Both the position numbers and the translations under genes were made by a program. This document shows positions 8,463-18,848 of a stretch of 64,000 nucleotides of DNA, piece after piece. The notes under the pieces were generated by a model that saw only the letters and a list, made by a program, of their open reading frames with translations, did not search any database and was not told the origin of the DNA. The stretch comes from Vibrio sp. MEBiC08052 (GTDB taxonomy: Bacteria > Pseudomonadota > Gammaproteobacteria > Enterobacterales > Vibrionaceae): positions 2,858,631 to 2,922,630 of the forward strand of contig NZ_KQ947475.1 in assembly GCF_001506075.1 (NCBI RefSeq), written 5' to 3'. How positions within the stretch are numbered: position 1 is the first letter of the stretch; each line of letters opens with the position of its first letter.

Positions 8463-9338
8463 TTAATCTACTTGATCCACCTTATTTAAATGAACACTCA
8501 TTTGTGGGAATGGAATTTCAATACCATTTTCGTCAAGCGCTTCCTTAATATTCATCATTAAATCGAAATAGACCGGCCAATAATCTGCGGTTTTTACCCA
8601 AGGACGAACAACAAAGTTCACAGATGAATCCGCTAATGTATGGACACCAATGGTAATATCCGGCTCTTTCAAAATACGCTCATCACGTTCAACCGTCTCA
8701 CGAAGAATTCGTTTCGTTTTCTGCAAATCAGCGGAATAGGAAACCCCAATCATGAGGTCAATTCTCCGCGTCGCATGACGTGAATAGTTAGTGATCGCCC
8801 CACCGATAACAGAAGAGTTCGGGACAACAACCATTTTATTATCCGGTGTTTTCAAAATCGTTTGAAAGATTTGAATACTTTCAACAGAGCCGGCTACACC
8901 AGCCACTTCTACATAGTCGCCGGATTTAAACGGGCGAAATGCAACAATCAAGATACCGGCAGCAAAGTTTGACAGAGAGCCCTGTAGCGCCAAACCGACA
9001 GCTAAACCTGCCGCACCAATCACCGCTACAACCGATGCGGTTTGTACCCCGATACGCCCTAATGCAGCAATCAGAACGATGACAAATAATAAATAGCGTA
9101 CCAAACCGTGAATAAATTCAACAACGGCCGGATCCATATTTTTTTTGCGTAAGACCTTAGCAACACTACCAGCAACGATTTTGACGAAAATGTTACCAAA
9201 GAACAGAATCAGAATCGCTGCGATAATATTCACACCATACTGTAATAAGATATCCGAGTTATTTTCTAACCAGCCATTCACCTGAGATAAGCTATCAGAC
9301 AAAGGTATTGCGTCATTCATGAGTGATTCTCCAGCCAT
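8463..9338 (-). CDS. mscS: Small-conductance mechanosensitive channel, MscS family
   Basis: A 291-residue inner-membrane protein close to the 286 residues of E. coli MscS. Membrane helices lie at about 28-55 (YGVNIIAAILILFFGNIFV), 72-95 (LVRYLLFVIVLIAALGRIG) and 97-125. The last is the pore helix with the Gly/Ala-rich VVAVIGAAGLAVGLALQGSLSNFAAG signature. The cytoplasmic beta domain follows (FRPFKSGDYVEVAGVAGSV). The channel opens on membrane tension to release solutes after osmotic downshock. The first ATG (9338) has GAGG eight bases upstream. ATG at 9320 also has GGAG at good spacing, so the start is ambiguous by six residues. It lies downstream of fbaA but beyond that gene's terminator-side orientation, and is likely a separate unit. 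Confidence 0.95.
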   Translation of the reverse strand: MAGESLMNDAIPLSDSLSQVNGWLENNSDILLQYGVNIIAAILILFFGNIFVKIVAGSVAKVLRKKNMDPAVVEFIHGLVRYLLFVIVLIAALGRIGVQTASVVAVIGAAGLAVGLALQGSLSNFAAGILIVAFRPFKSGDYVEVAGVAGSVESIQIFQTILKTPDNKMVVVPNSSVIGGAITNYSRHATRRIDLMIGVSYSADLQKTKRILRETVERDERILKEPDITIGVHTLADSSVNFVVRPWVKTADYWPVYFDLMMNIKEALDENGIEIPFPQMSVHLNKVDQVD

Positions 9339-9431
9339 TTACTTTCCCTCTTTTATCATAAAACTGATTATTTTCTACGATATCAACTATCAAACAAGTC
9401 ATACCAACGCCACACTGATTATATCAGTTAT

Positions 9432-9460
9432 AAAAAAACCCGCTCATCAGAACGGGTTTT
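9432..9460 (-). terminator. Rho-independent terminator of fbaA
   Basis: AAAACCCG (9435-9442) pairs with CGGGTTTT (9453-9460) across a ten-base loop. On the minus strand it ends in a run of seven T. It sits 28 bases past the fbaA stop. Confidence 0.9.
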
Positions 9461-9487
9461 CTAACAATAATTTGATATGAATTCAAA

Positions 9488-10564
9488 TTATAGCACGTCA
9501 ATTGCATTCAAATCTGCAAATGCTTTTTCAAGGCGTTTCACCATCGATGCCTGACCGGCACGCAACCAAACTCGTGGATCATAGTATTTCTTATTCGGTG
9601 CATCTTCACCGGTTGGGTTACCGATTTGGCCTTGCAGATAATCATGGTTATCCGCTTCATACTGACGGATACCATCCCATGTTGCCCACTGGGTATCAGT
9701 ATCGATGTTCATTTTGATAACACCGTAGCTGATTGATTCTTGGATTTCAGCTTCGCTGGAACCAGAACCGCCATGGAATACGAAGTTCAGAGAATTTTCA
9801 GGCAGAGCGAATTTCTCGGAAACATACGCCTGAGAATCACGTAGAATCGTAGGTGTGAGTACAACGTTACCGGGTTTGTAAACACCGTGGACGTTACCGA
9901 AAGAAGCCGCGATTGTGAAACGGTGGCTGACTGCATTCAGTTTTTCGTATGCATAAGCAACATCTTCAGGAGAAGTGTACAGCTCAGAAGAGTCCATATC
10001 TGAGTTATCAACGCCATCTTCTTCACCACCGGTACAACCCAATTCGATTTCAAGCGTCATGTCCATTTTAGCCATGCGCGCTAAATACTTCTCACAAATC
10101 TCGATGTTTTCTTCCAGAGTTTCTTCTGACAGATCAATCATGTGAGAAGAGAACAGTGGCTTACCAGTTTCAGCAAAGAATTTTTCACCGGCATCAAGCA
10201 GACCGTCGATCCATGGCAGTAGTTTCTTCGCAGCATGGTCAGTATGCAGAATGACCGGAACGCCATAAGCTTCAGCAACAGTATGGACATATTTCGCACC
10301 AGCAATCGCCCCCAGAATCTGCGTTTGCTGACCTTCAAGTTTCAGACCTTTACCGGCAAAGAAGCCAGCGCCACCGTTAGAGAACTGAACAATAACAGGA
10401 GACTTAACTTTTGCAGCTGCTTCAAGTACCGCATTCACAGAATCAGTACCAACACAGTTGACTGCTGGTAGTGCGAATTTATTTTCTTTCGCTACTTGAA
10501 AGACTTTCTGAACATCATCGCCAGAAATGACTCCTGGTTTTACAAAATCGAAGACCTTAGACAT
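9488..10564 (-). CDS. fbaA: Fructose-bisphosphate aldolase class II
   Basis: A 358-residue zinc-dependent aldolase of the FbaA type. Motifs seen are PVIVQFSNGG, VPVILHTDHAAKK (zinc and catalytic HTDH), ELGCTGGEEDGVDN, the AASFGNVHGVYKPGN segment with another zinc ligand, and NFVFHGGSGSS with phosphate binding at GGSGS. It cleaves fructose-1,6-bisphosphate to dihydroxyacetone phosphate and glyceraldehyde-3-phosphate in glycolysis, and works in reverse for gluconeogenesis. It is the last of epd-pgk-fbaA on the minus strand. A hairpin in the 180-base gap after pgk suggests partial uncoupling. The identification is secure. Confidence 0.98.
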   Translation of the reverse strand: MSKVFDFVKPGVISGDDVQKVFQVAKENKFALPAVNCVGTDSVNAVLEAAAKVKSPVIVQFSNGGAGFFAGKGLKLEGQQTQILGAIAGAKYVHTVAEAYGVPVILHTDHAAKKLLPWIDGLLDAGEKFFAETGKPLFSSHMIDLSEETLEENIEICEKYLARMAKMDMTLEIELGCTGGEEDGVDNSDMDSSELYTSPEDVAYAYEKLNAVSHRFTIAASFGNVHGVYKPGNVVLTPTILRDSQAYVSEKFALPENSLNFVFHGGSGSSEAEIQESISYGVIKMNIDTDTQWATWDGIRQYEADNHDYLQGQIGNPTGEDAPNKKYYDPRVWLRAGQASMVKRLEKAFADLNAIDVL

Positions 10565-10709
10565 GGATTTGATCCTATTTTCTGTCGTTTAAAATAAAAC
10601 AATTCAATAAACTTTTTTACAAACGTATGCTGTAAATGTTTACCTGTAATGGCAATTATTCTAGCAAATAACCATCGCTCTTGCACAATCGCCGTCGGAG
10701 GCAAACGGA

Positions 10710-10736
10710 AAGCGGGAGTCTTGTACTCTCCCGCTT
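10710..10736 (-). terminator. Hairpin between pgk and fbaA, weak terminator
   Basis: AAGCGGGAG (10710-10718) / CTCCCGCTT (10728-10736), a nine-base perfect stem eight bases after the pgk stop. It has only a poor T-tract (TTCCGTTT) on the minus strand. It may attenuate readthrough into fbaA or protect the pgk mRNA end. Confidence 0.6.
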
Positions 10737-10743
10737 CATATCA

Positions 10744-11907
10744 TTACGCTTTTGCGCGAGCTTCCAGCATTTCCACAGCGGGTAGTGTCTTTCCTTCAAC
10801 AAATTCAAGGAATGCACCACCACCGGTAGAGATATATGATACATCAGCTTTAATACCGAATTTATCGATTGCAGCAAGCGTATCACCACCACCAGCAACA
10901 GAGAACCCTTCTGAATCAGCGATCGCTTGAGAGATACCTCGAGTACCCGCTTCAAAGTTCTTGAATTCGAATACACCGACAGGGCCATTCCAAAGAATTG
11001 TTTTTGCTTCTTGCAGAATTTTTGCCAGTGCTGCTGTTGAGTCAGGCCCTAAGTCGAAAATCATATCATCATCTTGAACTTCAGAAACATCTTTGATTTC
11101 TGCTTCTGCATTTTCGTCAAATGCTTTGGCACAAGCGACATCGGTTGCAACCGGAATTGCACACTCTTCCATTAATTTTTTCGCAGTATCAACAAGGTCA
11201 GCTTCATAAAGTGACTTACCAACATTATGGCCAGCGGCTGCAATAAAGGTATTCGCAATACCACCACCAACAACCAATTGGTCAGCTATTTTTGACAAAG
11301 ACTCAAGTACTGTCAGTTTGGTAGAAACTTTTGAACCACCAACAATCGCAACCATCGGACGAGCTGGGTTGTCCATTGCTTTACCCAAAGCATCCAGTTC
11401 ATTTGCCAGCAAAGGACCGGCACACGCAATCGGTGCGTGCATGCCCACACCGTGAGTCGATGCCTGCGCACGGTGAGCCGTACCAAAAGCATCCATCACA
11501 AATACATCACACAACGCGGCATACTGTTTAGACAAGGCTTCATCATTCTTTTTCTCGCCTTTGTTAAAGCGAACGTTCTCAAGCACAACTAACTCACCGG
11601 CATTGAGTGCTAAGCCATTCAGATAATCTTTGGCTAATTTCACTTCACAATCCAGTGCATCTTGTAAGTAGTTTACAACCGGTTGAAGTGAGAATTCCTC
11701 TGCATATTCACCTTCAGTCGGACGACCGAGGTGAGATGTCACCATGACTTTTGCGCCAGCCGCAAGACAGTGTTTAATCGTTGGCAATGATGCCAAGATC
11801 CGTGCATCTGATGTTACTTTGCCATCTTTTACCGGCACATTCAGATCGGCACGAATAAATACGCGTTTACCTGCTAAATCCAGGTCGGTCATCTTGATTA
11901 CAGACAT
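10744..11907 (-). CDS. pgk: Phosphoglycerate kinase
   Basis: A 387-residue enzyme, the usual bacterial length. N-terminal substrate-binding motifs are [26 protein letters not shown] and [15 protein letters not shown]. The nucleotide domain shows [12 protein letters not shown], and the C-terminal [13 protein letters not shown] loop is present. It transfers the acyl phosphate of 1,3-bisphosphoglycerate to ADP. The start is set at ATG 11907 ([11 protein letters not shown]), preceded by GAGGGG at good spacing. The frame is open seven codons further upstream without support. It sits between epd (153 bases upstream) and fbaA on the same strand. The identification is secure. Confidence 0.98.
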   Translation of the reverse strand: MSVIKMTDLDLAGKRVFIRADLNVPVKDGKVTSDARILASLPTIKHCLAAGAKVMVTSHLGRPTEGEYAEEFSLQPVVNYLQDALDCEVKLAKDYLNGLALNAGELVVLENVRFNKGEKKNDEALSKQYAALCDVFVMDAFGTAHRAQASTHGVGMHAPIACAGPLLANELDALGKAMDNPARPMVAIVGGSKVSTKLTVLESLSKIADQLVVGGGIANTFIAAAGHNVGKSLYEADLVDTAKKLMEECAIPVATDVACAKAFDENAEAEIKDVSEVQDDDMIFDLGPDSTAALAKILQEAKTILWNGPVGVFEFKNFEAGTRGISQAIADSEGFSVAGGGDTLAAIDKFGIKADVSYISTGGGAFLEFVEGKTLPAVEMLEARAKA

Positions 11908-12060
11908 GGTTGTCCCCTCAAATTGCAATATTGGAAAATATTTTGACAGTCCCGCAACCCTGCCGAACCATCGTTTATCTTGATATTGTATTCACCCGTA
12001 GAAGACCATCTTATTTATTTCGCTCTAAAAAATAAATACATCTTCGTTCTCAATAAACTT

Positions 12061-13086
12061 CTACTGTAGTGAATCCATTGCCAAAGCCGTATCCAACATA
12101 CGGTTTGCAAAGCCCCATTCGTTATCACACCAGACCAGCATTTTTACCAGACGTCCGTTACTAACTCTTGTTTGTGACCCATCAACGATGGCGCTATGCG
12201 CATCATGATTAAAATCGGTCGAAACAAGTGGAGCTTCAGTATAGTCAACAATGCCCCGTAATGTACACTGAGAAGCATCAATTATGGTTTGATTTACGTC
12301 ATTAACTTTAACATTTGTATTAATTGTGACACTTAAGTCCATCGCAGTAACATTGACCGTCGGCACCCGCACGGAAATCGCCTCAAACTTATTTAAAAAC
12401 TTGGGAAAAATTCGTTCGATCCCTTTATGTAACTTGGTGTCTACCGGAATAATCGACTGACTGGCCGCTCGGGTTCTACGCAGATCATGATGATAAGCAT
12501 CAATTACCGGTTGGTCGTTCATCGCGGAATGAATGGTGGTGATAGTGCCGGAATCAATGCCAAAGTTGTCATCCAACACCTTAATAATCGGCACAATACA
12601 GTTGGTTGTGCAGGAGCCGTTAGAAACAATGCGATGCTCGGCCTTCAACGAATCGTGGTTAACCCCGTAGATAATGGTGTTATCTAAGTTATGACCACCG
12701 GGGTGTGAAAAAAGGACCTGCCGTGCCCCGGCTTCCAAATGGGCAAGACCATCATCCCGACTGCCGAATACACCGGTACAATCGAGCACAATATCGATGT
12801 CCAGATCACACCAAGGCAGGAGTTTTGGTTCAGACAAATGAAGAATCCGGATCGCATCAGAGCGACCATCATCATGGTTGATATATAAATGTTCTTGATC
12901 ATAGCGAATCTTTTTGAAAAATCGACCATGGCTCGAGTCATACTGGAGGAGATGCGCCATTGCATCAGGTTGAGCCAGTTCATTGACGGCCACCACTTCA
13001 ATTTGCTGATTTTTGCCACTTTCATAGACAGCCCGCAAAATATTCCGGCCAATCCGGCCAAAACCATTGATGGCGATTCTTAGCAT
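12061..13086 (-). CDS. epd: D-erythrose-4-phosphate dehydrogenase
   Basis: A 341-residue member of the GAPDH superfamily. It has NAD-binding [10 protein letters not shown] at residues 7-15, the catalytic SNGSCTTNC with Cys159, and the C-terminal [12 protein letters not shown]. The segment [22 protein letters not shown] is characteristic of Epd rather than GapA. Epd oxidises erythrose-4-phosphate to 4-phosphoerythronate for pyridoxal phosphate synthesis. Its position directly upstream of pgk and fbaA is the conserved gammaproteobacterial arrangement. In some lineages such genes also serve as GAPDHs. A strong terminator (13249-13277) separates it from tkt, so epd has its own promoter within 13087-13248. 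Confidence 0.95.
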   Translation of the reverse strand: MLRIAINGFGRIGRNILRAVYESGKNQQIEVVAVNELAQPDAMAHLLQYDSSHGRFFKKIRYDQEHLYINHDDGRSDAIRILHLSEPKLLPWCDLDIDIVLDCTGVFGSRDDGLAHLEAGARQVLFSHPGGHNLDNTIIYGVNHDSLKAEHRIVSNGSCTTNCIVPIIKVLDDNFGIDSGTITTIHSAMNDQPVIDAYHHDLRRTRAASQSIIPVDTKLHKGIERIFPKFLNKFEAISVRVPTVNVTAMDLSVTINTNVKVNDVNQTIIDASQCTLRGIVDYTEAPLVSTDFNHDAHSAIVDGSQTRVSNGRLVKMLVWCDNEWGFANRMLDTALAMDSLQ

Positions 13087-13248
13087 TTTTCTCTCACCTT
13101 TTATGCTTATTCTTCATTTCAATTAGAGCGATGATAGTAACGGATAGTATAAAAAAATAACATTGGTTATCCCTTTCTATAACAGCATGATGCCAAATAC
13201 AGACAGACTTGCTGACCACAAGCACCATGACAGACCAATCATCCAACG

Positions 13249-13277
13249 AAAAAATGCCGGACCAATGGTCCGGCATT
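13249..13277 (-). terminator. Rho-independent terminator of tkt
   Basis: Eleven-base perfect stem AATGCCGGACC (13253-13263) / GGTCCGGCATT (13267-13277) with a three-base loop. A T-run follows on the minus strand, about 30 bases after the tkt stop. It ends the tal-tkt unit before epd. Confidence 0.95.
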
Positions 13278-13306
13278 CAATAGATGCTCAGTCACCGCGT
13301 TGATCT

Positions 13307-15298
13307 TTACCCTAAAGACAGCGCAACTTCGACAACATTCTCGACGGTAAAGCCGAACAACTTGAACAGTTCATCCGCCGGTGCCGACTCACCAAAGCTG
13401 GTCATGCCGACAATCCGGCCATTGAGACCAACATACTTGTACCAGTAATCTGCAATACCCGCTTCAATCGCAACACGTGCAGTCACCGCAGCAGGCAGTA
13501 CCGCTTCACGGTAAGCCGCATCCTGACGGTCAAATGCGTCGGTCGATGGCATTGAAACCACACGGACCTGCTTGCCTTTTGCTGTCAGCTCCGCTGCCGC
13601 CTGAACAGCCAGACCAACTTCAGAGCCGGTCGCAATCAGAATCAAATCCGGTGTGCCCTGACAATCTTTGAGGATGTAGCCGCCTTTGGCGATATTTGCC
13701 ACCTGAGTCGCATCTCGCTCTTGCTGTGCCAGATTCTGACGCGAGAAAATCAGCGCAGTCGGTGCATCTTTGCGTTCAATCGCCAGTTTCCACGCCACTG
13801 CTGATTCAACCTGGTCACAAGGACGCCAGGTGCTCATATTCGGCGTCAGACGCAACGAAGCAATTTGTTCAACCGGCTGGTGGGTCGGGCCATCTTCACC
13901 CAGACCAATTGAATCGTGGGTGTAGACCTGGATGTTCTGTACTTTCATCAGAGCAGCCATCCGCATCGCATTGCGCGCGTATTCCATAAACATCAGGAAA
14001 GTCGCCCCGTAAGGAATGAAACCGCCATGCAGCGCAATCCCGTTGATGATGGCCGTCATGCCGAATTCACGCACACCGTAATGGATATAGTTACCGGACG
14101 CATCATCTGCGGTCAGAGATTTCGAGCCAGACCACATGGTCAGGTTGGACGGGGCTAAGTCAGCCGAGCCGCCCATAAACTCAGGGAGTAACTTGCCGAA
14201 TGCTTCCAGTGCATTTTGAGACGCTTTACGCGATGCAATCGTTGCCGGATTGGCTTGCAGCTCAGCAATGATTTGGCTGGCCTGGGTTTCCCAGTCGGCT
14301 GGCAATTCACCATTGACCCGACGCTTGAATTCAGCCGCCAGCTCAGGGTAAGCCGCCTGATAGGCTGCAAACTTCTCATTCCATGCCGCTTCTTTGGCAG
14401 CACCGGATTCTTTCGCATCCCACTGCGCATAAATGTCAGCCGGAATTTCAAACGGACCGTATTCCCAACCGAGTTGCTCGCGGGTCGCTTTGATTTCATC
14501 TGCGCCCAGCGGGGCACCGTGGCAATCATGCGAGCCGGATTTGTTCGGTGAGCCAAAACCAATCACCGTTTTGGTACAAATCAGCGTCGGACGTGAAGTT
14601 TCTGCTTTCGCCGCTTCAATCGCTGCTTCAATCGCTGCAGAATCGTGGCCGTCTACCGCCGGAATCACATGCCAGCCATACGCTTCAAACCGTTTTGCCG
14701 TGTCATCGGTGAACCAGCCGTCTACATGACCGTCAATCGAAATACCGTTGTCATCCCAGAACGCAATCAGCTTACCCAGCCCCAATGTGCCGGCCAGAGA
14801 GCAAGCTTCATGAGAAATCCCTTCCATCAGACAGCCATCGCCGAGGAAAGCATAGGTGTGGTGGTCAACAATCGCATGTTGGTCCCGGTTAAACTGCGCC
14901 GCGAGCGCTTTTTCAGCAATCGCCATACCGACCGCATTGGTGATGCCTTGCCCCAATGGCCCGGTGGTGGTCTCAATCCCCGGTGCATAGCCGTACTCCG
15001 GATGGCCCGGTGTTTTGGAATGCAGCTGACGGAAATTCTTCAGGTCATCAATCGACAGGTCATAGCCGGTCAGATGCAACAGCGAATAAATCAGCATCGA
15101 GCCGTGGCCGTTAGAGAGCACGAAACGGTCGCGGTCAGCCCAATTCGGGTTTTGTGGGTTGTGGTTCAGGTGAGAGCGCCACAGCACTTCAGCGATATCC
15201 GCCATCCCCATCGGGGCGCCGGGGTGACCTGAATTGGCTTGTTGAACACCATCCATACTTAAAGCACGGATCGCATTTGCGAGATGTTTACGGTTCAT
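13307..15298 (-). CDS. tkt: Transketolase
   Basis: A 663-residue thiamine-diphosphate enzyme, normal transketolase length. Visible are the substrate and cofactor residues in [22 protein letters not shown], the TPP motif beginning [15 protein letters not shown] and ending in WDDNGIS, and the second-half [12 protein letters not shown] and [16 protein letters not shown]. It moves two-carbon units between sugar phosphates in the non-oxidative pentose phosphate pathway, and supplies erythrose-4-phosphate, the substrate of the neighbouring Epd. ATG 15298 ([13 protein letters not shown]) is chosen over an in-frame upstream start at 15313; GGA lies nine bases ahead of it. It is the second gene of tal-tkt (81-base gap). 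The identification is secure. Confidence 0.98.
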   Translation of the reverse strand: MNRKHLANAIRALSMDGVQQANSGHPGAPMGMADIAEVLWRSHLNHNPQNPNWADRDRFVLSNGHGSMLIYSLLHLTGYDLSIDDLKNFRQLHSKTPGHPEYGYAPGIETTTGPLGQGITNAVGMAIAEKALAAQFNRDQHAIVDHHTYAFLGDGCLMEGISHEACSLAGTLGLGKLIAFWDDNGISIDGHVDGWFTDDTAKRFEAYGWHVIPAVDGHDSAAIEAAIEAAKAETSRPTLICTKTVIGFGSPNKSGSHDCHGAPLGADEIKATREQLGWEYGPFEIPADIYAQWDAKESGAAKEAAWNEKFAAYQAAYPELAAEFKRRVNGELPADWETQASQIIAELQANPATIASRKASQNALEAFGKLLPEFMGGSADLAPSNLTMWSGSKSLTADDASGNYIHYGVREFGMTAIINGIALHGGFIPYGATFLMFMEYARNAMRMAALMKVQNIQVYTHDSIGLGEDGPTHQPVEQIASLRLTPNMSTWRPCDQVESAVAWKLAIERKDAPTALIFSRQNLAQQERDATQVANIAKGGYILKDCQGTPDLILIATGSEVGLAVQAAAELTAKGKQVRVVSMPSTDAFDRQDAAYREAVLPAAVTARVAIEAGIADYWYKYVGLNGRIVGMTSFGESAPADELFKLFGFTVENVVEVALSLG

Positions 15299-15379
15299 AA
15301 TTTTTTCCAACAAGATTAAATGAAGATTAAAAGCGGTATAAATAGAAAGAGGACTGTTGGTTCAGTCCTCTCAAATATC

Positions 15380-16330
15380 TTAAAGCTGTTTGCTGATCAT
15401 CGCTTCCAGTTTGCCTTGGTCAATCGCGAAGTTGCGAATCCCTTCAGCCAGTTTCTCAACCGCCATCGCATCCTGATTGTGTTCCCACAGGAATTCAGCG
15501 TGAGTCATTGGTTGCGGACGTTCCTGAATACGAGTCGTCGGTGTGAGTTTGACATCGACTTGGCTTTCGGTTTCTTCCAGTGTCTGGAGTAACTGTGGGC
15601 TGATGGTCAGACGGTCACAGCCAGCGAGTTCGAGAATTTCACCGGTATTACGGAAGCTGGCACCCATCACGACAGTGTTATAACCATGTTCTTTGTAGTA
15701 GTTGTAGATCTTTGTAACAGAGAGAACACCCGGATCTTCATTCGCTGCAAAATCGTGGCCTTCTTTCACTTTGTACCAATCCATGATACGGCCGACGAAT
15801 GGTGAAATCAGGTAAGCACCGGCTTCTGCACAAGCTCGGGCTTGCGCAAAAGAGAACAACAAGGTTAGGTTACAGTTGATGCCCTCTTTTTCGAGCACTT
15901 CAGCGGCACGAATCCCTTCCCATGTGGAAGCGACTTTAATCAAAATGCGGTCATTGCTGATCCCTGCATCATTATACAGGCCGATGAGCTTGCGAGCTTT
16001 TTCAATCGTTTTTTCGGTATCGTAAGACAGGCGTGCATCGACTTCAGTCGAGATACGGCCGGGGATACTTTTCAGGATCTCTTTACCAATCGTCACGGCC
16101 AGCATGTCGCTGGTATCTTCAAGCTGTTGTGCTTTGTCATCACTTTTAGACTTGGCATAAGCGACTGCCTGATCGATAAATGCTGCATACTCAGGAATCT
16201 GGGCGGCTTTTAGAATCAACGATGGGTTCGTTGTTGCATCTTGGGGCTGATATTTTTTGATGGCATCAATCTCGCCGGTATCAGCAACGACAGTAGTATA
16301 TTTGCGAAGTTGTTCTAGTTGATTGCTCAT
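15380..16330 (-). CDS. tal: Transaldolase
   Basis: A 316-residue TalB-type transaldolase. [12 protein letters not shown] near the start and the Schiff-base lysine at residue 132 in [12 protein letters not shown] are diagnostic. [18 protein letters not shown] and the C-terminal region are as usual. It transfers a dihydroxyacetone unit between sedoheptulose-7-phosphate and glyceraldehyde-3-phosphate. ATG 16330 ([11 protein letters not shown]) is preferred, with GAGGAT upstream; the frame opens 18 codons earlier. First gene of tal-tkt, transcribed away from a SorC-family regulator that shares a 434-bp promoter region. Confidence 0.98.
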   Translation of the reverse strand: MSNQLEQLRKYTTVVADTGEIDAIKKYQPQDATTNPSLILKAAQIPEYAAFIDQAVAYAKSKSDDKAQQLEDTSDMLAVTIGKEILKSIPGRISTEVDARLSYDTEKTIEKARKLIGLYNDAGISNDRILIKVASTWEGIRAAEVLEKEGINCNLTLLFSFAQARACAEAGAYLISPFVGRIMDWYKVKEGHDFAANEDPGVLSVTKIYNYYKEHGYNTVVMGASFRNTGEILELAGCDRLTISPQLLQTLEETESQVDVKLTPTTRIQERPQPMTHAEFLWEHNQDAMAVEKLAEGIRNFAIDQGKLEAMISKQL

Positions 16331-16764
16331 ATTCCGATCATCCTCTTTTAGGCCAAAAGCACAGCTGAGAGATAAACATGGCATTATGAGGCTGCCTGTC
16401 TCAAGAGCTGGCTTGATAAATCTTCAACATTTGTATCATTGTTCTGAACATATGATCAAATGTTGAGTAAATGATGAATCCATATTTATCTGATCGATTG
16501 AGAAAGTCAACGGCTATCATAAATTTCTTCCGGGTAGCACCGATATTCAGAAAATGCAGTGAGTTTTTTCTGTTCTCCGACCGCTGTTTTCTCAAATGAG
16601 CATCATTTTTAAGTTAAAAATATGGTCGTTCCTTATGAGCATTTGTTTTACTGGTGAACATTTGGTATATAGGTAAACATTGATCATGATGATATCGCCG
16701 TCACTTAAATTGTTCTGAGTGGGTAAATCATCACTGCTGTGAGCCAGATGTATTGGAGGTATAT
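16331..16764. promoter_or_regulatory. Shared tal / SorC-regulator promoter region with phased repeats
   Basis: A 434-bp divergent intergenic region. Three near-copies of TGAACATTTG occur at 16636-16645 (TGAGCATTTG), 16655-16664 (TGAACATTTG) and 16674-16683 (TAAACATTGA), with their central CAT exactly 19 bases apart. Related copies near tal are TCAACATTTG (about 16424-16433), TGAACATATG (about 16445-16454) and the inverse CAAATGTTGA (about 16457-16466). A partial TGAGCAT lies at about 16597. These look like operators for the adjacent SorC-type regulator. The ribosome binding site GGAGG (16755-16759) sets the start of that gene. Confidence 0.6.
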
Positions 16765-17754
16765 ATGACGGGATTGCAAGAGATATCCGTCGAGGATTCG
16801 GATCTACTGACAGAGATTTCGGTTGCCTATTATCAGGATGGAGCAACTCAGGAAGAGATATCCAAGAAATATGCGATCTCCAGAGCCAAAGTCGGGCGGA
16901 TGCTGAAACAAGCCCGGGATGAGGGCATTGTTGAAATTACGGTGAAGTATCATCCGGTATTCAGTGCCAAAGTCGAACAGCGATTGATTGAGCGGTTTGG
17001 GATTAAGCGCGCCCTCATTGCATTGGATCAGCCGAACGAGGCTCAACAACGCCAGCAAATTGCCGGACTGGTTTCCAATTACTTATCCAGTTCGCTCAAA
17101 AATGGTCAGGTAATCGCCGTGGGTCAGGGGAGGAATGTCTCTGCTGTCGCCCACCATGTCGGGGTGATTTCACCCAAAGACGTCAAATTTGTTTGCAGTA
17201 TCGGTGGGATTCACCCACGGGGCGGTATGTTTAACGCAGACCATATTTGCCGCCAGTTGGCGAAAAAATATGGTGGCACATCGGAGACGCTCTATGCACC
17301 GGCATATGCAGTGAACCGGGCGCAGAAACTGGCATTTATGGAGAATGATACCATTAAGCAAACGCTGGATTTAGCCAGAAAAGCGGATGTTGCACTGGTC
17401 GGTATTGGTGATATGAGTGAAAACAGTTATATGGTGGATTTGGGCTGGTTTACCCCGCAGGAAGTGGTTCAGTCTCGTTTGGAGCAGGGGGTAGTCGGTG
17501 ATTTCGCCGGATATGACTTTTTTGATATTCATGGACAGATAGCCAAAACAGTGATGAGTGATCGAATCATTGGATTAAGTATTGAAGAATTCAGACCGAT
17601 TGCTGAGGTGATTGCCATCGCCGCAGAAAATAGTAAACCTTTGGCGCTATTAGGGGCTTTGCGAACCGGTGCCATTGATGTGATTGCGACCAGTGTTTCT
17701 AACGCGCTGACCATTCTCAACCTTGATGAGCAAATGAGCTTTAAATCCGAATGA
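16765..17754 (+). CDS. SorC-family sugar-binding transcriptional regulator
   Basis: A 329-residue protein. The N-terminal HTH (about residues 15-60: YYQDGATQEEISKKYAISRAKVGRMLKQARDEGIVEI) is of the SorC type. It is followed by a sugar-phosphate-binding domain (about 65-325) with VIAVGQGRNVSAVA, CSIGGIHPRGG, VALVGIGDM and GALRTGAIDVIATS. Family members sense phosphorylated sugars or polyols and control transport and catabolic operons. GGAGG six bases before ATG 16765 decides the start; the frame also opens at a TTG four codons earlier. It is divergent from tal-tkt and shares a promoter region with repeated candidate operators. Control of pentose-phosphate genes by a pathway sugar phosphate is therefore inferred. 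Confidence 0.9.
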   Translation: MTGLQEISVEDSDLLTEISVAYYQDGATQEEISKKYAISRAKVGRMLKQARDEGIVEITVKYHPVFSAKVEQRLIERFGIKRALIALDQPNEAQQRQQIAGLVSNYLSSSLKNGQVIAVGQGRNVSAVAHHVGVISPKDVKFVCSIGGIHPRGGMFNADHICRQLAKKYGGTSETLYAPAYAVNRAQKLAFMENDTIKQTLDLARKADVALVGIGDMSENSYMVDLGWFTPQEVVQSRLEQGVVGDFAGYDFFDIHGQIAKTVMSDRIIGLSIEEFRPIAEVIAIAAENSKPLALLGALRTGAIDVIATSVSNALTILNLDEQMSFKSE

Positions 17755-17771
17755 TCACCGAGCAACATTGT

Positions 17772-17809
17772 GCTTCAAGCGGTGCGACTTATCGCGCCAT
17801 GCTTGAAGC
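17772..17809 (+). terminator. Long hairpin after the SorC-family gene
   Basis: GCTTCAAGC (17772-17780) pairs with GCTTGAAGC (17801-17809), and the inner GGTGCG / CGCGCC extends the stem. No T-tract follows, so it may be a processed 3' structure rather than a full intrinsic terminator. Confidence 0.5.
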
Positions 17810-17955
17810 CTGAGTGCCTGTCATCGTTACCATTTATCCCTTATCAGTCCAGCCCGGTATATATAGCCGATGGGATGGATTCAGAAACAGTGAGTCGAGA
17901 CAGCGCACGGTGATGGCATGTCAGTTTTCGCTCATTCGCCATCCGCTGCTCTTTT

Positions 17956-18792
17956 TTAGGATTCATCTGTTGCAATGGGATGCTGCGATGCTCCCCATTC
18001 GGTCCATGAGCCATCATAAACTTTCAGATTCTGATAACCGCAGATATAAGCTGCCAGCAGCACAATACAGGCTGTCACGCCGGAGCCACAGCTGAAAATA
18101 TACTCTTCAGCGTCGTGAGGCAGCGTTTCTTGCAATACAGTGCGCAGTGCTTCCGGCGATTTCAGTGTGTGTCCGTCAATGAGACATGTGAACGGCACAC
18201 AGATCGAATAAGGAATATGACCGCTACGGATACCGGCTCTGGGTTCGGCAACTGTTCCCGAAAAACGTGCCCGAGAGCGGGCATCAATTGTCAGGCTGTT
18301 TTGCTGCATGATTTGCCCGAGTACATACTCGGCATTTACAAAAAAACCGGGGGTGAGCGTTCCGGAAAAATTACCGGGTTCTGAGGGCATCTGAAAGCTT
18401 GTTGCAAGCGGATGACCTTGGCGTTTCCATTCGGCCAGACCACCGTTGAGAATATAAACGTGTTCATGTCCCATTGCCTTGAGCATCCACCACGCCCGGG
18501 GAGATGCCATTGTTCCGCTGTTATCGTAGACGACGATCAGCGAGTCCTGATTGAGTCCGATTTGGCGGGCACATTGATTGAAACGACTCTCGCTCGGCAT
18601 CATATGTGGCAGGTGATTATCCGGATCGCAAAATACCTTATCGTAATCAAAGCGCCGTGCTTCGGGAATGTTATGCACGGTATCTTTCTCAGTTTCTGAG
18701 GGGATTTGAAAGGCAATACTGCTATCTAAGATGACCAGTTTCGGGTCAGAGAGGTGTTCCGATAGCCATTGCGGTGAGACAAGTGGTGACAT
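17956..18792 (-). CDS. sseA: 3-mercaptopyruvate / thiosulfate sulfurtransferase (double rhodanese)
   Basis: A 278-residue protein with two rhodanese repeats (about 1-130 inactive, 150-275 active). The active loop is CGSGVTACI with catalytic Cys235, the SseA/3-mercaptopyruvate type, as opposed to the CRxGxx[RT] of thiosulfate sulfurtransferases. HNIPEARRFDYD in the first domain is also typical. It transfers sulfane sulfur from 3-mercaptopyruvate to acceptors such as cyanide or thiols. ATG 18792 (MSPLVSPQWL) is chosen over an upstream in-frame ATG at 18846. It lies after moeA-moeB on the same strand but behind a terminator-like hairpin, so it is probably its own unit. Confidence 0.92.
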   Translation of the reverse strand: MSPLVSPQWLSEHLSDPKLVILDSSIAFQIPSETEKDTVHNIPEARRFDYDKVFCDPDNHLPHMMPSESRFNQCARQIGLNQDSLIVVYDNSGTMASPRAWWMLKAMGHEHVYILNGGLAEWKRQGHPLATSFQMPSEPGNFSGTLTPGFFVNAEYVLGQIMQQNSLTIDARSRARFSGTVAEPRAGIRSGHIPYSICVPFTCLIDGHTLKSPEALRTVLQETLPHDAEEYIFSCGSGVTACIVLLAAYICGYQNLKVYDGSWTEWGASQHPIATDES

Positions 18793-18848
18793 GGTTGATA
18801 TTCCTTCTATTTGAACAGTAATCGCTTCATCCGGGAGCATTTGCATAT

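Noticed and set aside
13916..15232. Long plus-strand ORFs opposite tkt (up to 195 codons)
   Set aside because: They are shadows of the strongly biased tkt codons and carry no recognisable motif.
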